From assembly GCA_902519435.1 (NCBI GenBank), contig CABYKC010000008.1:1-28418 (forward strand): a DNA stretch of 28,418 nt, written 5' to 3'. Position 1 is the stretch's first letter. Each line of letters opens with the position of its first letter. Of this stretch, positions 1-6,625 are shown one piece after another. Position numbers and translations under genes: made by a program. The notes below the pieces were generated by a model that saw nothing but the letters and a program-made list of their open reading frames with translations, was not told where the DNA came from and made no database searches. This DNA is from an uncultured Alphaproteobacteria bacterium (GTDB lineage Bacteria; Pseudomonadota; Alphaproteobacteria; HIMB59; GCA-002718135).

Positions 1-172
1 AGTCTAAAACAAAATTATAAAAGTTATTTTTTAATTTATTTCTAAACTTAGAAAAAAATCTATAATAAAAATATAAATAAAAACTTATTAATATATTTGC
101 TAAGGTATTAGCAAATAATATTCCTAATGACTTATCTCTTGAAAATTTATTTTTTAATAATTTTATAATCAA
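1..172. other. Left-edge non-coding stretch
   Basis: This AT-rich stretch lies downstream of the cupin gene, which reads toward the window edge. I find no credible start codon on the minus strand. A plus-strand frame is open from base 1 to a TAA at about 43-45 (14 codons). It could be the tail of a gene lying to the left, but it is too short to judge. The only structure I see is the inverted repeat at 94-117. Confidence 0.5.
94..117 (-). terminator. Perfect 10-bp inverted repeat, possible terminator of the nonulosonate operon
   Basis: Bases 94-103 (tatttgctaa) and 108-117 (ttagcaaata) are exact reverse complements around a GGTA loop. The hairpin sits 55 nt beyond the stop codon of the last gene of the minus-strand operon, where a terminator would be expected. 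The stem has only two G:C pairs. On the minus strand it is followed by mixed A/T sequence rather than a clean T-run, so it is a weak candidate for an intrinsic terminator. It could instead be a 3'-end stabilising hairpin. Confidence 0.35.
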
Positions 173-598
173 CTACTTTAAGATAACTTCTTTTATTTTA
201 GTGCTTGGCAAACCGCCTTCATTTATAATTTTATATTTTTTTTCAACTCGTACTCTATCATTAAAATAAGGTGTTGATGCCTCAATAATTTTACAATTTG
301 TTAGAGCTTCCTCTTGATGTACAGCGCCAGGTGGAAAATGGAAGGTATCACCTTTTTTTAAAATTTTTTCAATTAACTTTCCTTTTCCATTATCATATCT
401 TACTAAAAGTTTGCCAGATAAAATATAACCGCATTCATTCTTTTTATGATGATATTGTAAACCGCCTTTTTTACCTTTTTTTAATTGTAGTAGTTTAAGT
501 GATATTTTTTTAGGAATAAGGCAAAGAAGATCTTCTTCCCCCCAATCTCTTTTACCAACTTTGCGTGTTTTAGGGAATTTTACTTTTTTATCCTTCAT
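173..598 (-). CDS. Cupin-domain protein of the nonulosonate (surface sugar) operon
   Basis: 141 residues, a single small beta-barrel of the cupin_2 kind. The first cupin motif is visible at about residues 43-62 (G-x5-H-H-x3-E with a following G). The second is near residues 90-97 (PPGAVHQE), supplying a further metal-ligand histidine. A basic N-terminal stretch precedes the barrel. The ATG lies 6 nt after the neuB-like stop, so the gene is almost certainly co-transcribed with neuB and neuA. Small cupins often occur in sugar-nucleotide and sialic-acid-like gene clusters as isomerase, epimerase or sugar-binding proteins, but the substrate cannot be read from the sequence. It is last in the four-gene operon. 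The fold is reasonably sure; the activity is not known. Confidence 0.75.
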   Translation of the reverse strand: MKDKKVKFPKTRKVGKRDWGEEDLLCLIPKKISLKLLQLKKGKKGGLQYHHKKNECGYILSGKLLVRYDNGKGKLIEKILKKGDTFHFPPGAVHQEEALTNCKIIEASTPYFNDRVRVEKKYKIINEGGLPSTKIKEVILK

Positions 599-604
599 AT
601 AAAC

Positions 605-1636
605 TTATGCCAAATCTAAATGGTTAATCTGCTGATCTTTCTTTATATCTTTAATTGCTTTTTTTCCAAGTATACTTTTGTAATTGGCAGGACTTAAACC
701 ACCTCCGGGGGATTTAAAATCAATCATTTTATCAGTTATCATTTCGCCTTTTAAAATATTACTAGCTGCTACTATTGATTTAGACATTTTTTTTAAAGGA
801 GCTTCTTCAGATTTCATTTTTCTTTTTATACCATCGCCAAGCAAATATGGAATTCTCTCCAAATTTCTTGTAAGTTTATTTAAGCCTACAGGTTCTAACG
901 AAAACGAATGGTCAGTGCCTTTCCATGATCTATTTAATGTAAAATGTTTTTCAAATACTCTTGCCCCTAGCATATAAGCAATTGAAGCAGCATGAATTCC
1001 ATTTTCGTGATCTGATAGGCCAATAACATGGTTTGGGAATTCTTCTTTCAGCTTTTTAATTACCATTAAATTCATATCTTTATAAACAACTGGATAGGAA
1101 GCAGTACAATGCAAGATAACAAGTTTTTCATGATAATTTAATATAGTATTTACAGCAAGCTTTATATCTTCAATTGTTCCCCCACCTGTGCTTAAAACTA
1201 TTGTTTTATTTTTTGATGCGATATAATCAATCAAAGGAATATTTATTAAATCTGCAGAAGCTATTTTAAATAATTCAACTCCTATAGAATCAAGAAAATT
1301 TACACTTTCTTTATCAAATGCAGTGGAAAAAAAAATAATATTTTGTTCTAGGCAATATTTTTTTATCTCTTGAAACTCTTTTTCTCCAAACTCTAATGCT
1401 TCTCTATGTTTACCATATGTTTCACCAAAGCTGTTTTTATTATCATATACTTGATCATATAGTTCCTTTGTAAAAAGATTTGCATTATCTCTTTTTTGAA
1501 ATTTTACAGCACTTGCTCCATTTTTTTTTGCTTCACTAATAAGTTGTTTGGCTAATTCAACAGAACCTTGGTGATTAGATCCAATCTCTGCAATAATGAA
1601 GCATTTTTCTTTTAAATTTTTAAATATATCAAACAA
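605..1636 (-). CDS. neuB: Nonulosonic acid synthase, NeuB/LegI/PseI family
   Basis: 343 residues, the usual family length (about 340-350). The enzyme condenses a six-carbon N-acylated amino sugar with phosphoenolpyruvate to make a nine-carbon sialic-acid-like sugar. Residues 12-270 form the TIM-barrel domain, with AEIGSNHQG (16-24), KFQ (45-47), KIAS (124-127), STGGG (149-153), GLSDH (206-210) and EKHFTL (229-234). From about residue 285 an antifreeze-like SAF domain follows, including SPGGGLSP. The start is a TTG. Upstream in frame only seven codons separate it from the neuA stop, with no ATG or GTG, and the AEIG motif needs an N-terminus here. Whether the product is sialic, legionaminic or pseudaminic acid cannot be decided, because the precursor-making enzymes are not in the window. 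The neuB symbol denotes the family, not a proven substrate. Confidence 0.9.
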   Translation of the reverse strand: MFDIFKNLKEKCFIIAEIGSNHQGSVELAKQLISEAKKNGASAVKFQKRDNANLFTKELYDQVYDNKNSFGETYGKHREALEFGEKEFQEIKKYCLEQNIIFFSTAFDKESVNFLDSIGVELFKIASADLINIPLIDYIASKNKTIVLSTGGGTIEDIKLAVNTILNYHEKLVILHCTASYPVVYKDMNLMVIKKLKEEFPNHVIGLSDHENGIHAASIAYMLGARVFEKHFTLNRSWKGTDHSFSLEPVGLNKLTRNLERIPYLLGDGIKRKMKSEEAPLKKMSKSIVAASNILKGEMITDKMIDFKSPGGGLSPANYKSILGKKAIKDIKKDQQINHLDLA

Positions 1637-1657
1637 AACAATATCTTTTTTACGTTT

Positions 1658-2362
1658 TTAAAATAAATTGTATTCTTTTGCAATATATTCACAAATTTCT
1701 AAATCAAATTTGGAATTTATATCAATGCTTCTTATTTGAGGTATTTTAACAATTCTAGATTTATTTCCAATTTGTGTATTATATCTCATAATCAAATTAT
1801 ATCGAGAAGCAATTATATTTGATCTATAAAAAGCAGTAGGTAAATTTTGCCTATTTTTTACTTCAATAGAAGATTGTTTAAAATAAGGTTTAAGATATTT
1901 CTTATTTTTAGAAAGCTTAAGAGCTTTGTGAGGAGGTTGTAAAGCCTCAGATACTGCCATTGAAGATGAAGCGTTTTTATCTAGTTCCAATGCAGTAATA
2001 CACCTATCAATGTCTATTGATTTTTGCAAAGGTGAAGTTGCTTGCAATCTAACAACTATACTTGGTCTAAAGTTATTTTTTTTATCTAACCATTTCAACG
2101 TATGTTTTAAATATTCTATTTCTCTTGAATTGTCTGTGCTTAAATTTTTTGGTCTTAGAAAAGGGGCTTTAGCTCCATATTTAATAGCCAATTTTCTATA
2201 TTTTTCTGAGTCAGTTGAAACATATACCTCATTTACTTTTTTTGCTTTTTTTGCTTCGTTAATTATCCAATAAATAAGAGGTCTTCCATTAAAAATAGAG
2301 ATATTTTTATCTTTAATTGATTTAGATCCCGAACGAGCTCCTATAATTGCTATTGCAACCAT
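1658..2362 (-). CDS. neuA: CMP-nonulosonic acid cytidylyltransferase, NeuA/PseF/LegF type
   Basis: 234 residues, matching single-domain CMP-sugar synthetases (about 225-240). The enzyme activates a nonulosonic acid with CTP before transfer to a surface glycan. The N-terminal nucleotide-binding loop is clear: IIGARSGSKSIKDKNI (residues 6-21), with R10 and K14 as expected. It is followed by STDS (about 49-52), LRP (75-77) and the RLQATSPLQ block (about 104-112). The ATG overlaps the stop of the upstream oxygenase gene in a TAATG arrangement. The downstream synthase starts 21 nt after this stop, in the same reading frame. The pair neuA-neuB defines the pathway, and the true sugar is undetermined. 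Confidence 0.88.
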   Translation of the reverse strand: MVAIAIIGARSGSKSIKDKNISIFNGRPLIYWIINEAKKAKKVNEVYVSTDSEKYRKLAIKYGAKAPFLRPKNLSTDNSREIEYLKHTLKWLDKKNNFRPSIVVRLQATSPLQKSIDIDRCITALELDKNASSSMAVSEALQPPHKALKLSKNKKYLKPYFKQSSIEVKNRQNLPTAFYRSNIIASRYNLIMRYNTQIGNKSRIVKIPQIRSIDINSKFDLEICEYIAKEYNLF

Positions 2363-3171
2363 TATTTTACCAATACATCTATATTTATACTTCTTCTTAT
2401 ATAATCATCATATAAATCAAATTCCTTTACATTGTGCCATGAAACGGCGCATCTCATAAAACCATATAAATTTTTTTTTCTAAATTCTAATTGATTAGAA
2501 ACTTTATATTTTTTTTCAAAAATTGCCGCGTCATCATTTAGTAATCTTGTATTTCCTTTATTTAATGTTTTGCAATCGTAGAAACTAGTTCCTGTATTTA
2601 ATTCTTTTTTGAAAAATTTATCATTTTTTTCAAATTCTGGAAAATATAACATTAACGATAGAATTTTTCCTCTTGAATCAGTATGAGGTCCTAGACAACC
2701 TTGATTCATTATAAATGAGTATTCAATATAAGTTTTTAAATAATTATGATTTTTTTTACGTAATAATTTTAACCCTTTAAATAAAAGAATAATATCTTTA
2801 ACAAATAACCTTGGAATATATCTTAAGTTACGTAAAGAGAAATTAAAAAGTAAAATATCTTTTAGTAATCTTTTAAAATATTCAAATTTAAATCTATTGA
2901 TTACGAAAGATTTAAATTGATTTGAATTAAAATAATTTTCCACATCATTCATAGAATTGTTTTTATTAAAAAATTTTTTAGTGATATCTTTATTTCTACT
3001 TGATAGACTGTATCTTTTGTTCTGAGATTTAAGATTTGAAAAATCAGGATTTGGAAAATTTTTTTTAAGATATTCGTATTGAGAATCAGTCAAAAAATCT
3101 TCAATTACAAAAATAATAAATGGTTTTTTTTGAAGAAATTTTATTTTAATATCTTTTAGATTAATTTTCAT
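2362..3171 (-). CDS. 2-oxoglutarate/Fe(II)-dependent oxygenase-like protein
   Basis: 269 residues. The C-terminal half shows the jelly-roll oxygenase signature in order: H163-x-D165 (in GPHTDSRGK), a hydrophobic strand SLMLYFPE (about 172-179), a GTSFYD strand, distal H246 (VSWHNV), and R259/R260 ahead of SINID, the expected 2-oxoglutarate-binding arginine. This matches the HxD...H...R facial triad of the prolyl-hydroxylase-like superfamily. The N-terminal 150 residues are very rich in Lys, Asn and Phe and look lineage-specific. The gene is first in the operon and its stop overlaps the neuA start, so a role in modifying a surface sugar or glycan is a reasonable inference. No specific substrate can be assigned; amino-acid, lipid or sugar hydroxylation are all possible. 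Confidence 0.72.
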   Translation of the reverse strand: MKINLKDIKIKFLQKKPFIIFVIEDFLTDSQYEYLKKNFPNPDFSNLKSQNKRYSLSSRNKDITKKFFNKNNSMNDVENYFNSNQFKSFVINRFKFEYFKRLLKDILLFNFSLRNLRYIPRLFVKDIILLFKGLKLLRKKNHNYLKTYIEYSFIMNQGCLGPHTDSRGKILSLMLYFPEFEKNDKFFKKELNTGTSFYDCKTLNKGNTRLLNDDAAIFEKKYKVSNQLEFRKKNLYGFMRCAVSWHNVKEFDLYDDYIRRSINIDVLVK

Positions 3172-3435
3172 TTACTGTTATATTTTCTGTGAACTACACT
3201 CTTTTAACATAAAAAAATTAATTGTAAAATTTCATTAAATCTATCAATTTTTAGATTATAGCATTTAAAGTTATAAATTGAAAAAATATATAGAATATAA
3301 TAGTTTTCTATTTTATTATTAATTTGTTGAATGAAAAAATCAGTTTTATTTTTACATTAATTATGAAAAAATTGACATTTCAAACGATATAAGGATTTTT
3401 AAGTTTTTAATAAATTTAATACATAATATGTATTT
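3172..3435. other. Divergent intergenic region, the largest gap in the window
   Basis: These 264 bases separate the start of the minus-strand oxygenase-neuAB-cupin operon from the start of the plus-strand glycosyltransferase. Promoters for both should lie here. The sequence is almost entirely A/T, with many homopolymer runs. I see one exact -35-like TTGACA (plus strand), one short imperfect hairpin (aatcta at 3238-3243 with tagatt at 3252-3257), and a three-codon ORF abutting the glycosyltransferase start. I see no tRNA, riboswitch or longer ORF. Confidence 0.6.
3372..3399 (+). promoter_or_regulatory. Weak sigma-70-like promoter candidate for the glycosyltransferase gene
   Basis: An exact consensus -35 hexamer, TTGACA, stands at 3372-3377, oriented toward the gene starting at 3436. 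The best element at a 16-nt spacing is GATTTT (3394-3399), a poor -10. A better looking TATAAG at 3388-3393 is too close (10 nt). In such AT-rich sequence -10-like words are cheap, so only the -35 carries weight. Confidence 0.22.
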
Positions 3436-4590
3436 ATGAGAAAAATTAATGTTATTATAACAAATAGTTTGGGTGAACTAGATGTTGTGCTGCCAATTTT
3501 TGCAGAGTTAAATAATAATAAAAAATTTACTATTAAGATAATTTTTATTAACAAATCTGTTTTTAAAAAATTTCGAAAAGAGCAATCATACGTAGATTTT
3601 TGTGAAATTCTAAAATTAGATATTAAGTTCTATCAATTATTTAATAAGTTTGATTATAAATTTAAAGAAAAAACAAAAATAAAATTATTAGATATTTTTA
3701 TTTGGAAAATTTTTAAAATATATAAAATTTTTTCAAACGATTTTTTCTTTTTACTAAATAATATTTCTATAATCAGTACTGATATAATTATGAATGATGG
3801 TTCATCTAATGAATTGAAAAATAGCAGTTTAGATTTTATATTATTTAAATTTTTACGAAAAAAAAATTACGTCTATCATCATGGTCACTCTTTAAACCAA
3901 GTGCCGAAAAATAAATCAAACATAAAAATTAATTTAAATGCAAAAGTATTATCATTTCATAATTTAAATTTCGAAAGTTGGGAAAAAAAAGGATATAATA
4001 ATATAACTACTGTTGGATTTCCAAAATTTTTTCCCAGTTGGATTAATTTAATAAATAATTATAAAAAGTTTGATATTAAAGATAATTATATTGTGATTTA
4101 TTCAAGAGCGGCAGAGCATAAATTTTATATGAATAAAGAAAACTATAAATATTTACTTATTAGTTCTTATAAATGTATTCGGCAAATTTTTCCTAATTAC
4201 AAAATATTTATTAAGGTGCATCCTAGAGAAGAATTAAGTTATATAACTGAAATTATCAAAGACAATTCAATGAAGAATATTGAAATTTCTTACCTGCATT
4301 CAGGAATTTTAGCAAAAAATGCTAAACTTACTATAAGTTTTTGGAGTTCAACAATTCTAGACTCACTATCCTTAAATATCCCATCAATCGAGTTCTATAA
4401 AGAGCATACAAATTTTAGAATTTTAGAACCAAATGGATCACTTTATAAATTAGTAGGTATTCATTCTGCATCATCTAAAATAGAACTCTTAGATTTTATG
4501 AATGTTGTTAAAAATAATAAATACAAGAAACCTAAAATTATTGAGGAGTTCAAAAATTATAAGAATTTAGAAGTTTTTAATAAAAATTAA
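3436..4590 (+). CDS. Putative GT-B-fold surface-polysaccharide glycosyltransferase
   Basis: 384 residues, extremely rich in Lys, Asn, Ile and Phe. There is no signal peptide or obvious membrane segment. The C-terminal half looks like the nucleotide-binding half of a GT-B enzyme. Residues 219-224 (IVIYSR) open the second Rossmann-like domain. KVHPREE (260-266) recalls the K-x-HP motif of capsule, CDP-glycerol-phosphotransferase-like and polysialyltransferase-like families, and SFWSSTILDSLSLNIPSIEF (301-320) matches the usual 'S..S..D.L..G.P.I' donor-binding stretch. A YHHGHS motif at 147-152 may belong to the acceptor side. The gene diverges from the nonulosonate operon, so it may transfer the activated nonulosonate, but that is inference. 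Its stop lies 4 nt from the 3' end of a tRNA gene on the opposite strand. Family identity is only moderately sure. Confidence 0.55.
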   Translation: MRKINVIITNSLGELDVVLPIFAELNNNKKFTIKIIFINKSVFKKFRKEQSYVDFCEILKLDIKFYQLFNKFDYKFKEKTKIKLLDIFIWKIFKIYKIFSNDFFFLLNNISIISTDIIMNDGSSNELKNSSLDFILFKFLRKKNYVYHHGHSLNQVPKNKSNIKINLNAKVLSFHNLNFESWEKKGYNNITTVGFPKFFPSWINLINNYKKFDIKDNYIVIYSRAAEHKFYMNKENYKYLLISSYKCIRQIFPNYKIFIKVHPREELSYITEIIKDNSMKNIEISYLHSGILAKNAKLTISFWSSTILDSLSLNIPSIEFYKEHTNFRILEPNGSLYKLVGIHSASSKIELLDFMNVVKNNKYKKPKIIEEFKNYKNLEVFNKN

Positions 4591-4594
4591 TTTT

Positions 4595-4671
4595 TGGTAG
4601 CGGAGGAGGGATTTGAACCCCCGACATCACGAATATGAGCCGTGCGCTCTGACCAACTGAGCTACTCCGCC
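4595..4671 (-). tRNA. tRNA-Met (anticodon CAU), probably elongator
   Basis: 77 nt with the CCA end encoded (4597-4595). The cloverleaf folds by eye. Acceptor GGCGGAG pairs with CUCCGCU (position 1 is a G:U pair). The D stem is GCUC/GAGC with loop AGUUGGUCA, the anticodon stem is CACGG/UCGUG with loop CUCAUAU, the variable loop is five nt, and the T stem GGGGG/CCCUC carries a UUCAAAU loop. Anticodon CAU means Met, or Ile2 if C34 is lysidinylated. It lacks the C1:A72 mismatch and the GGG/CCC anticodon-stem pairs of initiator tRNA, so elongator Met is preferred. It begins only 12 nt after the sufA stop on the same strand, and its 3' end faces the surface-glycan segment. Confidence 0.95.
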
Positions 4672-4683
4672 AAGGTTTAGATA

Positions 4684-5019
4684 TTAAATACTAAAAGACT
4701 CTCCACATCCACATGTACTTTTTTCATTTGGATTGTCGAAAACAAATCTAGAAGCTAGTTTGTCTTGTCTATAATCCATTACTGAACCTAATAGAAACAT
4801 TGTGGCTTTTGGATCAATTAATACTTTTGCTCCATCTTGATGAATAATTTCAAAATTTTTAAAATCAGATGATTTACCAAAATCTAATTTATATGCATAT
4901 CCACTACAACCAGACTTATCTACTCCAATCACAACAGAGTCCATGCCATTAGGAGCGTTGGACATTATTTTTTTAATTTGTTCAGTTGCCTTAGATGTTA
5001 TAGATAAAACATTATTCAT
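4684..5019 (-). CDS. sufA: A-type Fe-S carrier protein SufA/ErpA/IscA family
   Basis: 111 residues, the usual length. A-type carriers receive Fe-S clusters from the SufBCD scaffold and pass them to apo-proteins. The three conserved cysteines are present: C38 in SGCSGYAYKLDF, and C103 and C105 in the terminal STCGCGESF. The gene is the last protein gene of the suf operon, 19 nt after sufT and 12 nt before the tRNA. Operon position favours the name SufA, although sequence alone does not separate SufA from ErpA or IscA. Confidence 0.92.
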   Translation of the reverse strand: MNNVLSITSKATEQIKKIMSNAPNGMDSVVIGVDKSGCSGYAYKLDFGKSSDFKNFEIIHQDGAKVLIDPKATMFLLGSVMDYRQDKLASRFVFDNPNEKSTCGCGESFSI

Positions 5020-5038
5020 ATTACTGTTATAAATTAAA

Positions 5039-5425
5039 TTATAAAATATCTAAAGCAAGTTTTGCTTCTTCGGACATTAAATCTTTATGCCACTTTGGAT
5101 CCCAAACTAAAGAAACTTGTATAGAATTTAGGTTTGATAATTTTTCAACTGATTTTCCTACACTTTCGGGCATAGTTCCTGCAACAGGGCAGTTTGGGTT
5201 GGTTAGAGTCATTTTAATTTTAATATCGTTTTTATCATTAATCTTAATTTCGTATATTAAACCTAAATCATATAAATTGACTGGAATTTCAGGATCAACG
5301 ACAGTCCTAATACACTCTATGACCTGTTCTTGATTAATTTTAGTGTTGATATTTGAATTGTTGAATTTTTTAATATAGCTTGAATTTTTATCTGGTAAAA
5401 AATCTTCTAATTGTTTTTCTTTCAT
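5039..5425 (-). CDS. sufT: SufT, MIP18/DUF59-family Fe-S maturation protein
   Basis: 128 residues. An N-terminal tail of about 35 residues with little conservation precedes the MIP18 (DUF59) domain. That domain is recognisable by VDPEIPVNLYDLGLI (about 43-57) and MTLTNPNCPVAGTMP (about 72-86), with the conserved cysteine C79. SufT proteins assist maturation of Fe-S proteins and are typically encoded within suf operons between sufS and sufA, as here. The gene begins 3 nt after the sufS stop. The start ATG follows the spacing of the operon, and the short N-terminal extension is plausible but unremarkable. Confidence 0.9.
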   Translation of the reverse strand: MKEKQLEDFLPDKNSSYIKKFNNSNINTKINQEQVIECIRTVVDPEIPVNLYDLGLIYEIKINDKNDIKIKMTLTNPNCPVAGTMPESVGKSVEKLSNLNSIQVSLVWDPKWHKDLMSEEAKLALDIL

Positions 5426-5428
5426 TAG

Positions 5429-6625
5429 TTATGATAAAATTTTTATTATTTCATTAATACTGTCTATTAAATAATCAACTTCATCTTTTGTATTATATAC
5501 TCCAAATGAAATTCTAGAAGTTCCAGGAACATTAAAATATTTCATAAGTGGTTGGCAGCAATGATGTCCTGTTCTTATTGCTATATTTTTTTTATCTAAC
5601 ATCGCCCCTAAATCAGAATTATGCACCCCTTCAATATTAAAAGAGATGATTGCACCTTTGTTTTTATTTGATCCATAAATTTTTATATTATTGAATTTTG
5701 AAAGTTTTTCATAAGCGTAATCATGAAGTTTCATTTCATGATCATAAATAACATTTGGATCAACTTTATTCATAAAGTTTAATGAAGAAGAAAATCCAAT
5801 AACTGGTGCAATAGGAGGAGTGCCTGCCTCAAATTTTTCGTACCCATTTGCATATGTGCTTTTATCAATATCTACATCATGAATCATTTGCCCTCCCCCT
5901 TGGTAAGGAGTAAATTCATCTATCCACTTATCTTTCATATACAGTATACCAAGACCTGAAGGTCCATACATTTTATGTGCAGAAAAAACATAAAAATCAG
6001 GATCTAAATCTTTTAAATCAACTTTTTTGTGAGGAGCAAATTGACAACCATCCAATAGCAGCGGTATATTCTTTTTTTTGGCAATTTCTTTTACTGTATC
6101 AAAATTTGTTATTGATCCTGTAACATTTGACATATGGGTTAATGTAATTAATTTAGTTTTTGAATTAATTTTATCATTTAATTCATCATAATTAATCTCA
6201 CTATTTTCGTTTAACCCTACAGGAATAATTTTTATCTTTTTTTCAATTAGATGCCAAGGTATCAAATTAGCATGATGCTCAAGATAACTTAAGATAATTT
6301 CATCACCATCTTCTAAAAATTCTTTAGACATACAAGATGCAATTAAATTTACACCTTCAGTAGCACTTTTAACAAAAATAATATTGTTTTCAGATGTATT
6401 TAAATAATCTGAAACTTTTTTTCGAGCATCTTCAAATTTTTTTGTTAACTTTGAACTTAATTCATAATTACCTCTATGAATATTTGCATATTCATTTGTG
6501 TAACAGTTATTGGTGGCTTCAATCATTTCATCAACTTTTAATGCTGAAGCTGCAGTATCTAAAAAAACTAGATTAGGATTTTTTTTGAATACGGGAAATC
6601 TTGATTTTAAATTTGAAATATTCAT
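5429..6625 (-). CDS. sufS: Cysteine desulfurase SufS
   Basis: 398 residues, slightly shorter than E. coli SufS (406). This class V PLP enzyme takes sulfur from L-cysteine for Fe-S assembly. PLP lysine K218 stands in FSAHKMYGPSG and the persulfide cysteine C356 in RTGHHCCQP, the group II (SufS-type) signature. The substrate-binding LEHHANLIPW (about 115-124) and the LDGCQ stretch (about 191-195) are also present. The ATG overlaps the sufD stop (ATGA), implying translational coupling. It is the only cysteine desulfurase in this window, so it may also feed the thiolase MnmA encoded upstream. I see no SufE or SufU gene here; a sulfur acceptor would have to be elsewhere. Confidence 0.96.
   Translation of the reverse strand: MNISNLKSRFPVFKKNPNLVFLDTAASALKVDEMIEATNNCYTNEYANIHRGNYELSSKLTKKFEDARKKVSDYLNTSENNIIFVKSATEGVNLIASCMSKEFLEDGDEIILSYLEHHANLIPWHLIEKKIKIIPVGLNENSEINYDELNDKINSKTKLITLTHMSNVTGSITNFDTVKEIAKKKNIPLLLDGCQFAPHKKVDLKDLDPDFYVFSAHKMYGPSGLGILYMKDKWIDEFTPYQGGGQMIHDVDIDKSTYANGYEKFEAGTPPIAPVIGFSSSLNFMNKVDPNVIYDHEMKLHDYAYEKLSKFNNIKIYGSNKNKGAIISFNIEGVHNSDLGAMLDKKNIAIRTGHHCCQPLMKYFNVPGTSRISFGVYNTKDEVDYLIDSINEIIKILS

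Noticed and set aside
298..498. Opposite-strand and alternate-frame ORFs of 60-140 codons, such as 298-498, 684-977, 2010-2273, 10684-10890, 16691-16873 and 17574-17996
   Set aside because: Each lies within a well-recognised gene on another frame, shows no family motif and has shadow-like composition.
4595..4671. Initiator tRNA-fMet
   Set aside because: The acceptor begins with a G1:U72 pair rather than a C:A mismatch, and the anticodon stem lacks the three G:C pairs of initiator tRNA.
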